Made by a program: the position numbers and the translations under genes
NCBI GenBank assembly: GCA_031769625.1
Contig: JAUIMM010000888.1
Coordinates: 806,001 to 870,000 of the forward strand
Direction: 5' to 3'
DNA: 64,000 nt
Source: Taudactylus pleione
Taxonomy: Eukaryota; Chordata; Amphibia; Anura; Myobatrachidae
Notes under the pieces: model-generated
What the model saw: the letters and a program-made list of their open reading frames with translations, nothing else
Database searches by the model: none
Told to the model about the DNA's origin: nothing
Shown: positions 55,272 through 64,000 of the stretch, piece by piece
Position numbering within the stretch: position 1 is the first letter of the stretch
Layout: every line of letters starts with the position of its first letter

Positions 55272-56131
55272 GGCCCGTATTCAGTTTGAGCCGAGCCGGG
55301 ATACTTTATCGCCTCCCGGACTTTTCGCCTAAATCGCGTGTTTCGCAGGCGGAAAAGTATCGCGTGCGTGCCCACGTATCGCCATATTCAATTGAAAGTA
55401 GGCAAAAACGGGTCCCGGCGAAACATAAACAAGCGGAAAGTACTGTCAGATGGAAATCAGCCTGACACCCCCCAAAAGATGCTCTGACATGGGGGTTCCC
55501 TATGGTACCCCCCTGATTTGGCTTGCTGAAGGTATTTGGTGTTTTTACACTGGCTCAATAGCTGTTAAATAGCGTTTTTGTATAAGTGGTGCAGAATAGT
55601 ATTCAGGAGGTTTTTTTGCAGCAAATTTGGGGTACTTGAAAATGGGGGTCAGCATATTTAATAGTTGCTAAAGTTAAGTTAAATAAATCGTGAAATATCC
55701 ACCTTCCGCAATGCCCTGGAATTGAAAAAACACCTGGGGCACACTTGGGGACCCCCCAGAGTCAAGTTCGCTAGTTTTTAAGTTTGTCCCCAACATTTTT
55801 TTTTCGCCTCCAAATTCAAAGTGATATTTTGGGTTATCCTTAAGTGTTTTTTAATTTTTTTTTACACGGTTTACTTTTGGGGGACTGCCTGAAGGCTGCA
55901 CGGGGGTTCCCGCAACATTGTACCCCAAAACCCCCATTCTGCACTTTTTTCCGCCTACTATTCATAGGCGAAACTTTTTCGCCTATTACATTGCATCGAC
56001 TTTCCGCCAAAGCGGAAAGTCTCTCAAATCGAATACGCCGATACTTTTCCCCATGGTGAAATGACGTCATCGGCAAACAAGTTTTCGGCAAAAACAGCTT
56101 TTTGCTTTTCGCTCCATACTGAATACGGGCC
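55272..56131. mobile_element. MITE family A, full length
   Basis: Ends GGCCCGTATTCAGTTTG and CATACTGAATACGGGCC, 860 bp, flanked by TAA and TTA. Same interior as 36058-36944. Confidence 0.75.
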
Positions 56132-56751
56132 TTAAAATGATTCTGAGTTACTAGCAAAGCAACAACAAGCCAGTAACTTTGCACCTGGGTAACACCATAC
56201 TGCGCTGCAGGCGGGGCAGATGTATATTATACAGAGAGGGTTAGGCCACTCATACATCCCAGCTGACGCGACAACTGATGGAAGGATATATCGGGTGGCC
56301 GTACACACTGCACGATCTGGTGTACAACTGCGCGATCTACCCTTGCATCCCACATTCACCCACATCGTCAGTGATGTCGTCCCTACTGACGTGCAGCACA
56401 TCCGCTGGGATGACGTCGCTGACAACGCATGTGAACGCGCAGTTGAGGGTACACACTGAGCGGCATGAACGATATATCGTGTACCCTGCCTTGGAGTTGG
56501 GAGGGACGTCTCCAAACTGCAGTGTACAATTAAAGCTGCCCAGCATTTGTGGGCTACATGCAAAAGCTGTCAGTATTTACCCTGCATGCAAAAAGATAAT
56601 CAAGAAATATGTTTGCGTCCCTTGCAGTGCACCATGATTTGTCCTGGTGCAAAGTCACTTTTTTTTTTTTTTTTACTTTGTCCCCAATGCGGAACCAGCC
56701 CCTATGTGCACAATGCCATCTTCTGCTTGAAGCTTACGGTGTGGTCATACT
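56132..56751. other. Intergenic with an imperfect inverted repeat
   Basis: GATATATCGGGTGGCCGTACACACTG near 56283 and GTACACACTGAGCGGC..GATATATC near 56450 suggest a diverged foldback element. Overlapping open frames here have no domain. Confidence 0.45.
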
Positions 56752-57372
56752 GGACCTCATTCAGAGGTGGTCGCTCGGGAGCAATCAGTAGCACCCAAAG
56801 CGATCGAGAATATGATAAATGAGCGCTCAGTCGCAACGCACATCGTAAGCGCGGAAACACCCACAACAATGAAAGCACACCTCCTATCTCTACGGCCTAA
56901 TTCAGAGTCGGTCACAGGCGGCAACCTACGTCAGCATGATTAACACCTGTTACATTGTTAATTACCTACAAACATCGGTTGAGGCAGAAACCATCGCCTG
57001 CACACAATGCTAAAGGTAGACCCTGGGCTACCCTTAGCTCTGCGACCAGTAGCGTCGTTATTGCAACGAGATGACGTGTGTGATGACTCGCTCAGTAATA
57101 TATGCACGGCCTTAAAACGCCCTTTTTAAGGTCAACCACGCCTGCGTGCGCACCACCACACCAGCGTTCACAAGCACCTTCCCCTGTAACCACCCACAAA
57201 CGGCACGAAATGTCAATCTCAGCTACGGCCTCGTAGTGACTAGCGAGCAAGAGGATTGCAATTGGAAAGACATGTTTGCGCATGCGCACTGCCATGTACA
57301 CACATGCGCAGTTGAAAAAAACATCGCTCGCTACGACCAATCGCTCCGTGCGACCGCCTCTGAATGAGGTCC
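56752..57372. mobile_element. Harbinger-like MITE with ACT duplication
   Basis: Ends GGACCTCATTCAGAGG and CCTCTGAATGAGGTCC, flanked by ACT at 56749-56751 and 57373-57375. A second end-like sequence, GGCCTAATTCAGAGTCGG, occurs inside at 56894, so it may be composite. Confidence 0.8.
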
Positions 57373-57714
57373 ACTGTCCTTTGATGCATGAAACTGAGCA
57401 CCAGGCAATTGTGCAGACAGAGGAGTAGGAGCTTCAGAGTTTCATTTACTTTTTCAATGCCTTTAATAGCAATTACACAGGTCTGCGAAATTTAAGGTAT
57501 TGAAAGCTTTTATAATAATACCTTTATATTCTTAATTATACTCCTGTGTACTGTACATCAAGAAATAGTATATTAAAAAAAATTACCACATCACATTTAC
57601 CTATAAGGGGATCACATAAATTTTTAAGAAAAAAACAAGAAGTTTAATTGTTTTTGACATAATTATTGTGAAATACGAAGAAGTGTAGATGATATCACTG
57701 TGTTTTTGTCTTAA

Positions 57715-58115
57715 TTACATAATAGCAATAAAATCAAACAATAATAGAAATAAAACCATAATTATTGAAAAAATCGTTAATATCGTGTTTTTTTTAGTCT
57801 TCAAACTTTGTTTTGTTGCTTTTTGCTTATAAGCTTTTTCTGTGTCGTCTCTGTGTATCATCCAGCAGTAGTCACCCATCATGCTGACGTTCCAACGACC
57901 CTGGTATCTTCTTTCTACATCTTTAACGTCTTGGTGGGACCGTTCACCCTGTTCTTCATTGTAGTCTCCGAGATTATTCGGGAAATGCTCAATATGGGAA
58001 TTCAAAAAATTTACCTTTAAACCCATATTGCAGCCAAAGTTTCTGTAACTATTAGGCATTTCCCTGACAATTTCTTTGTAATTTGGATCCTTGACATTGC
58101 CTAAAAATTTTGAAA
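57715..58115 (-). pseudogene. Transposon-associated protein, C-terminal fragment
   Basis: The minus-strand frame encodes FLGNVKDPNYKEIV, GCNMGLKVNFLNSHIEHFP, NNLGDYNEEQGERSHQD and RRYQGRWNVSMMGDYCWM, ending in a lysine-rich then hydrophobic tail. I recognise this motif series as the end of a protein recurring in many animal genomes in transposon-like contexts, where it reads roughly FLxSHLxxFPxNLGxxSxEQGERxHQD. I cannot name its superfamily with certainty. The open frame runs on to 58260, but upstream of about 58115 it reads a TG microsatellite (THTQYT repeats), so the true N-terminal part is missing. Its placement inside CACAGGTCTG termini suggests it belonged to that element's transposase. 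Confidence 0.6.
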
Positions 58116-58200
58116 TCACTTGTACTGTATATGTACTGTGTGTGTACTGTGTGTGTGTGTGGAGTGTGTACTGTGTGTGTGTGTATGTGGTGGTAGGCAG
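58116..58200. repeat. (TG)n microsatellite
   Basis: TGTACTGTGTGTGTGT units, expanded within the element at the point where the coding homology ends. Confidence 0.9.
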
Positions 58201-58324
58201 GGGGTTAAAATGAGCTGGCACAGGGGAAAACTGTGTTGCATCTGTTGTATTTGGTTCCACCTTCGCCAGCTCACCTTGTAGTTGTTGTGTGTGTGCAATG
58301 TTCCTTTAGACTGTATGGGGTTTA

Positions 58325-58873
58325 GGCCCTCATTCAGAGCCGTACGCTCTGAGCAGAGCGCACGCTCTGCATGAGGGCCGGGCTCCTTTTTCATGGAGCG
58401 TCCTCCTGGACGCTCGTATAGCTGTGGGTCACCACACACAGGCTATACGAGCGTGCTTTGTGATGGCCGCGATGGTCGTGACCATTGCGACCATCGAAAT
58501 TGCGAGCCGGAGCCTGCGGTTGAGGTTTTCAACCGCAAGCTCCGGAGTGATTTTGGCTCTATCAGAGCCAAAATCACTCCCACTGACATCACTAGTGATG
58601 TCAGTGGGCCGGCTTCTGACGGGAGGCGTTCCCGTGGGAACGCCCCCGTCAGGGAGGCACGCCCCCGGCACGCCCACCAAAGGGGGCGTGCTGTCAATCA
58701 ACATTGACAGCACGCCCCCTTTGATCGGACACAACGAGCGAAGGAAAGTCCTTCGCTCGTCGTGTCTGGCGCATGCGCACGACGGAGCTCCCTCCGTCGT
58801 GCGCATGCTCAGTGCAGACCATCGACCCACTTGCGAGCGTACAGCCGCTCGCGAGTGGGTCTGAATCAGGCCC
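58325..58873. mobile_element. Harbinger-like MITE with TTA duplication
   Basis: Ends GGCCCTCATTCAGAGCCG and GGTCTGAATCAGGCCC, flanked by TTA at 58322-58324 and 58874-58876. The interior has extensive palindromes, e.g. CACTGACATCACTAGTGATGTCAGTG near 58580-58605, and is closely related to 39378-39926. Confidence 0.85.
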
Positions 58874-59001
58874 TTAGGCCCTTAGTAAATTTCAGCTTCA
58901 GGACCATGTGGACCTTAATCTGGCACTGGGCGGGGGGAAGTTTTATGACGAGAACTGAATTGCAACGTTCTATACTACCGACTGAATCATTTAAGACAAT
59001 G

Positions 59002-60475
59002 AAGGGTATTCAATTAGAGGCGAAAAGTCGGAAAATTTTAACCTGTGCGTCTTTTCGCCTCATTCGCCTATTTCAGAGGCGGAATCATTCGATGCGCGTC
59101 CCTGCTTTTCGCCTAATTCAGTTGCAAATCAGGCGAAAAACGAAATAAGCGAATACGGAACAGGCGAAAAGAACTGAAAGAATTGGGTAAATCAGTCTGT
59201 ACTCCACAAAAAATGCACTAACATAGTAAATCAATATAGATGAGTACTAATAGCTCTAATAAAACTATTTTGCGTACTTAAGTTGTGTAAATTGCTTGCT
59301 ATTAGTGTCTTTGTAGAAGTGGTGAAGAATGGCATAAAGCAGTATTTTTTTGGTGAAAATAAGTACTCCAGACAAATTTGGGGTACATGAAAATGGGTGA
59401 TAGCATATTTTTATGTCTCTAAAGTGAACTTTTTAAAAACGTGAAAAATCCACCTGCTGCATGCACCTGCAGTCTCAAAAACACCTGACCCATCCTTGCA
59501 GACCCCAAGAAGCCTACTTCGCTAGTTTTTATACTTGTCCCCCCACTTTTTACATTTTCACCCCAAAAATGACATGTCTTTTTTGGGGTGTTGTTAGGTT
59601 TTTGTTTTTGATTTTTTTTTGCAGATTTGTCTTTGGGGGGGCTTCCCAAGGGTTCTGAGGGCCTGATTAAGAGCCGGACACTATTTGCGCTCGCTCGTTC
59701 AGAAAAAGGGGCCGGCTATTTAAATTGAGCGCTCGCTCTTTGCGGTTTTTTTGACGCCTCTATGTCTGAGCGAGCGAACGAAACATGCGCTCGCTATTTT
59801 GTAAAGACGCCCCCTGGCCGCTCGCATCCTACGTCATCTCTGCTATTTATATGACTAATCGAGTACATCGAAAGGCGTCTGAACTGCTCGCAGTGCTTGT
59901 GGTTGGATTTTCCTACCGCAATCATGCGAACAGTTCAGGCTAAGAAACAACCAAGTGACGTGGTCGATGACGCTGCTTTGTTAATTATGCACGCCCTTAA
60001 AACGCCCGTTTTGACCATGTGGCACGCCTGCGTTCGGATCTCCACTCCCCGTTTTCATGCACCTTCCCCTAGTACCACCCACAAACGCCTACTCCTGTCC
60101 TGTCACTCAAATTAGCAGGCACTTGCTATTTGGCGAGCGCTCGATTTCTGATCGCACTGACAGGTTGACGCATGCGCATTACGACCCATAGGCATGCGCA
60201 GTTGTGCGAACATCGCTCGGAGCGAACGAGCGCCCGCTTACGAGTGGCTCTGAATCAGGCCCTGAGTCATTTCCCATGTTTAACCCCAAAATAAATAATT
60301 TGCACTTCTTCTCACCTGCTATTGGTTAGAGAATCGTTTTTGGCGAATTCAATGCATTGAGTTTCCGCTTGGGCGAAATCGTCCTGCAATTGAATTAGGC
60401 GAAAAGTTATTAGGCTAAATCTTCGCAAAAAAAACAGGTGAAAAAGGCTTTTCGCCTCTAATTGAATATGGCCCA
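59002..60475. mobile_element. MITE family A variant, interrupted by a Harbinger-like MITE
   Basis: Ends AAGGGTATTCAATTAGAGGCG and CGCCTCTAATTGAATATGGCCC, flanked by ATG-like triplets. It is diverged from other family A copies and split by 59659-60262. Confidence 0.7.
59659..60262. mobile_element. Harbinger-like MITE with TGA duplication
   Basis: Ends GGGCCTGATTAAGAGCCGG and GGCTCTGAATCAGGCCC, flanked by TGA at 59656-59658 and 60263-60265. A close sister of 53293-53868. Confidence 0.88.
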
Positions 60476-60679
60476 ATGTTTTATAATAAATGTAGGCAGA
60501 ATACATTTATTACTTTTAAGAATATGAAAAAAATGACTTATTCATAAATACACGTTTTGCAGAAAAACGTGATGTGATGTGATATCCAAATCGGGAGTCA
60601 TTTTGGTGTTCAGAAGCCAAAAATCTATAAGTATCACATAAATTCGTTAAAAAACCTTTTTCGTCACAGACCTGTGTTA

Positions 60680-61259
60680 TTCATATATCAGTTTACACCT
60701 TCAATCTGTACGACCAATAGTAACTTGACAAAAAAACGTAATTACAGGATTTTTTTCATTTGTATAGAAGATAGAAACTGACAAAAAAGTTCTATAAACA
60801 AGAACAAACTTGCAACGTAGTTTGGCTTGTTACATTGATGAAGACATCTAAAAGGCCAGTGTAACTAAACTTCTGCACAGGTAAATCTAAGAGATAAAAA
60901 TATGCTGATTAAGGAAAATATGTAGCAATCTCAGATGAAGTGCTCAAAAGATAAGGGAGTAGAAGGCGATTCATCACAATCTCCGTGTTCCCACCCCTGC
61001 TGTTGTCCCATACTTATTAACTTAACACAGATGGATCCCGGCCATTAACGTTCCATCTCGGCACAAACCACCTTTCTTCATTACATAAATGTTTTCCTGC
61101 TAATGCAGCTTTTTGGATGCTTATTACGGAGACTGCCGACTAGACTTGATGTATACACTAGCGAGATAAAGTAAACAAAAATCCTGGGGAAATTTTACGT
61201 TTGTTGCAGGGGAGATCGTGCTAAAGCGGACAAGAATTTAAAATACCATAACAATCTAT
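60680..61259. other. Intergenic, no gene seen
   Basis: AT-rich, nothing recognised. Confidence 0.4.
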
Positions 61260-62135
61260 GGGCCGTATTCAATTTGAAGCGAAAAGCCGTTTTGGCGTGT
61301 TTTTGGCGAAAACATTTCGCAGATGATGTCATTTTCGCCTGTTTTGATTTTACTCCATATTCATATTGAAAGACTTTCAGAAAGTCAATGAAATGTAATA
61401 GGCGAAAAAGTTTCGCCTATGAATAGCAGGCGGAGAAAAGTCCAGAATTGGGGTGTTGGGGTGCAACGTTGCGGGAACCCCCGTGCAGCCTTCAGACAGT
61501 CCCCCAAAGGTAAACTGTCAGAAAAAATGTAAAAAAGACTTAAGAACACCCCAAGAAATGACTTTGAATTTGGGGCATAAAAAAATAGGGGGGGACAAAG
61601 TTTAAAACTAGCGAACTTGACTCTGGGGGGGTCCCCAAGTATGCCCCAGGTGTTTTTTTTTTATTGCAGGTGCTTGCGGAAGGTGGATTTTTAATTATTT
61701 TTTCAACTTCACTTTAGCAACTTTAAAATATGCTGACCCCCATTTTCAAGTACCCCAAATTTGCTGGGATAAGTTATTTTCTGGAAAAAATACTCCTGAA
61801 TACTATTCTGCACCACGTATAGAAAAACGCTATTTAGCAGCTATTGAGCCTGTTTAAAAACACCAAATACCTTCAGCAAGCCAAATCGGGGGGTACCATA
61901 GCTAACCCCCATGTCAGAGCATCTTTTGGGGGGTGTCAGGCTTATTTCCCCAAATCCGACAGTACTTTCTGCCTGATCAAGTTTCTCCAGGTCCCGTTTT
62001 CGCCTACTTTCATATTGAATACGGGGTAAAGCGGGCATGGCTGCGATACTTTTCCGCCTACAAAAGACGCGATGTAGGCGAAAAGTCTGGGAGGCGGAAA
62101 AGTATCACGGATCTGCTCTAATTGAATACGGCTCT
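61260..62135. mobile_element. MITE family A, inverted full-length copy
   Basis: Ends GGGCCGTATTCAATTTG and CTAATTGAATACGGCTC, 876 bp. Its interior runs in the opposite direction to those at 36058 and 55272 and in the same direction as the copy split by hAT copy 1. It serves as a comparison for the pre-insertion site of copy 1. Confidence 0.75.
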
Positions 62136-62788
62136 AAGCAGGAGAGGTCTATTCAAAGCACAATTTCAGCTTCTTCTCTTTGTTTTGTTAACGCTGTCTG
62201 TACTGCGCGCAAGGAGTTGCAAAAGCAGAAGTTAATGTTTCCACCTATTCATCTATAGTATATAATAATTCTCTAAGGTCTGTCCCGTCTCCAACATGGA
62301 ATCACAGTGGGAGCTGAGGGCACGTGCTGGCCGGACAACAGCTCCCTCTGCTAGAAAGATGGGACAGATCTAGAACGGGTCTGGGGTAAGTATTGGAGAT
62401 TGAGAGAACGGTGGGTTAGGAGTTGGGACGGAACAGGAGTTGGGGGGTGGGATGGATCGCAGGTGGTGGGGCAGGACAGAGCATCAGTCAGAATGGGGGC
62501 AGGGGAGCAATCAGAGAGGGGGTGGGGCCGGACAGAGCACTGGATGGAGGAGGGGACAGACTGAGGTGACCCACCATATGCCTGGTCCCTTTACTAGTAA
62601 TATAAATAGGTAAAAAAGTGATGCTTTTATCAGCAAGTGACTTGGAAGTAGGATGTAGTGCCACTAAAAAAAATATGTCTATGGTACAACACCAAACTCC
62701 TTCCTTCGAATGGGCCTAACTGGTATAGCTGCAGAACATACAGTAGCATCAATAAACTAAAAAAATATAATCAGGTGACTTCAAGACG
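62136..62788. other. Intergenic with G-rich degenerate repeats
   Basis: From 62395 to 62570 there are loose repeats of GGGGxxGGGACAGAGCA type. No gene is seen. Confidence 0.45.
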
Positions 62789-62885
62789 TACATAGTTATT
62801 AAGGTTGAAAGGAGAAACAAGTCCATTCAGTTCAACCCTTCATAAATTCTTATTGCTCTGACTCACAGGAAGACAAAACAACCCC
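62789..62885. repeat. Dispersed repeat with ACATAGTTATTAAGGTTGAAA core
   Basis: The core is followed by AGTCCATTCAGTTCAACC and CAGGAAGACAAAA. I recall closely similar sequences as highly repeated in frog genomes. This is recollection, not a search. Confidence 0.55.
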
Positions 62886-63245
62886 AACCCCAGTGTCACG
62901 GTTGCCAATTTTGCCTCACAGGAAGGTGTGGTGGGGTAATCCTTCACGACCCTCAAAATGGCAATTGATTACATTTCCTGGATCAATAATCCCAATAATG
63001 CTATCTATTTAATACAGTTACAGTAGTACGGTTACAGATACTCCTAGAAGGTACAGTAACAAAAGTTACCAATGGAGGGCTGTCAAGAATGTTTTCTCAA
63101 ATAACAACGGAGCAGCTGGAAAAAAAAGGGATGGTCAATCCCTCCACAAAATAGAAAAACAATGCAATATACTTGCGCTCAAAATAAGGTAAATGCAATC
63201 AACATGTATAATAAGCATAAATTTTAATCATACAGACAAATAAAT
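62886..63245. other. Intergenic, no gene seen
   Basis: AT-rich, nothing recognised. Confidence 0.4.
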
Positions 63246-63411
63246 TAGAGATGAGCGGGTTCGGTTTCCAGAAATCCGAACCCACCCGAATTTAGCAGAA
63301 CCGAGTCGGATCCAAGCAAGCTTGGATGTTCCGGCCTTACTCGGATCTCTCAAATTGAGGCAAAACCATACAGACGAAATCTCGCAGTTCACGAGCTTTC
63401 GTCTCTATGAT
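63246..63411 (+). mobile_element. Isolated hAT 5' end fragment
   Basis: TAGAGATGAGCGGGTTCGG, the TCCGAACCC palindrome half and AATCTCGCAG..CGAGCTTTCGTCTCTAT match the left end of copy 5 (33360-33525). It stops before the TATA box. Confidence 0.8.
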
Positions 63412-63741
63412 CAATGTAGTATATAGGCATACTTACCTACTTTGCTGGGCAGCTTTCCGGGAGCAGCAGGAGGGGACCTGCTGCTCTCCTCTTCGGGGGG
63501 CGGGGCCAGACGATAGACAGCATTAGGCCCCGCCCCCTTTACAGAAAACCCCCGTGATTCGCGGGTCCGTGGGGAAGGGGCGGGGCTAAATGACGCGATT
63601 TGCCTAATTTAGCCCCGCCCCTTCCCGACGGACCCGATAATCTCAGGTAAAATCTCCCCATCCTGCCCACTTCACTAGGAAGTGGGCGGGATGCGGGAGA
63701 TATGCCTACTCTTCCGGGATCGCGGGGGGTTACCCGAAAAA
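63412..63741. repeat. GC-rich hairpin region
   Basis: GGGGAAGGGGCGGGGCTAAA (63570) pairs with TTTAGCCCCGCCCCTTCCC (63608-63627), and AAGTGGGC pairs with GCCCACTT. It looks like a foldback repeat, but boundaries are unclear. Confidence 0.55.
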
Positions 63742-64000
63742 TCGTAACTAGACTTTTTGGTGCCTTGTGCCAGAAAGAGCATTGGCGCCCCCCCTCATTT
63801 TTCAAAGGGACATAATGCACCCAAAAAAGGACCATGGCTTCATGGGGAAGGGCCAGGGAAGAGATAGGAGAGGCCAGGAGATGCAGGGGATGAAATAAGA
63901 GGAAGCTACAAGCAAGAATGATCATAAACAGTAAATTTGACAGGCCAAAACAGCGCAACCTGCCCTGTGGTGCCCTGTGCGATGGCAACGGCCGCACTAC
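63742..64000. repeat. Repeat family D, uninterrupted, cut by window end
   Basis: It matches 17051-17268 plus 17904-17960 continuously, starting CGTAACTAGACTTTTTGG. It shows the empty site for the MITE at 17269-17903. Confidence 0.85.

Larger units (their letters stand above)
57476..60676. mobile_element. DNA element with CACAGGTCTG ends, unknown superfamily
   Basis: The left terminus CACAGGTCTGCGA and the complement of the right terminus CACAGGTCTGTGA match at 12 of 13 bases, flanked by TTA at 57473-57475 and 60677-60679. Subterminal ATCACATAAATTTTT and CACATAAATTCGTT are shared in inverted form. It contains the protein fragment at 57715 and two later insertions (58325-58873; 59002-60475). 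Confidence 0.7.

Noticed and set aside
56220..56637. Possible small gene
   Set aside because: Overlapping frames on both strands over an imperfect inverted repeat. Better explained as a decayed foldback element.

Overview
This window looks like intergenic DNA from a large, repeat-rich vertebrate genome, most likely an anuran amphibian. That assignment is inference. It rests on the density of hAT and Harbinger-like DNA elements, a DIRS-type tyrosine-recombinase retrotransposon remnant, GATA and TA microsatellites, and a spacer repeat at 62789-62885 that I remember as common in frog genomes. I see no host gene, rRNA, tRNA or bacterial feature. Every long ORF is transposon-encoded, a shadow of one, or an artefact of a tandem repeat.

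The main content is one family of autonomous hAT transposons with a BED zinc finger. Copy 1 (3717-10900, + strand) is complete: an exact 8-bp target duplication GTTATGAC, matching termini TAGGGGTG/CACCCCTA, a TATA-type promoter, eighteen units of a 160-bp tandem array in the leader, and an intact 1037-codon transposase. Copy 3 (24315-28946, - strand) also has an intact 1037-codon ORF but only two 160-bp units. Copies 0 (1-2409), 2 (19005-24162), 4 (28965-33359), 5 (33360-35198) and 6 (46167-47841) are broken, internally deleted, rearranged or truncated. Copies 2, 3 and 4 and a 144-bp foldback relative lie in TA-rich DNA between 18.8 and 33.4 kb. Copies 2 and 3 are tail to tail, forming a large inverted repeat about a 152-bp AT spacer.

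Other regions: 11.7-18.8 kb holds tandem and hairpin repeats, a decayed DIRS element with reverse transcriptase and SGNH-hydrolase-like segments (14.26-15.63 kb), and a 635-bp hAT-type MITE with a near-perfect 8-bp duplication (17269-17903). The stretch 36-41.7 kb has Harbinger-like MITEs, a long inverted repeat and Tc1/mariner transposase fragments. At 41775-43867 and 49687-51202 are two non-autonomous hAT-like elements, each filled by an expanded minisatellite. From 52 to 62 kb there are MITEs nested in other elements, plus an element with CACAGGTCTG termini (57476-60676) that carries a transposon-associated protein fragment I cannot place in a superfamily. The window ends in another copy of the repeat seen at 17 kb.

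The elements interact mainly by insertion into one another. At least eight insertions have readable 3-bp or 8-bp duplications, so a relative order of events can be reconstructed. In function, only copies 1 and 3 could plausibly supply active transposase. The deleted copies and short foldback elements that share their ends are candidates for cross-mobilisation.
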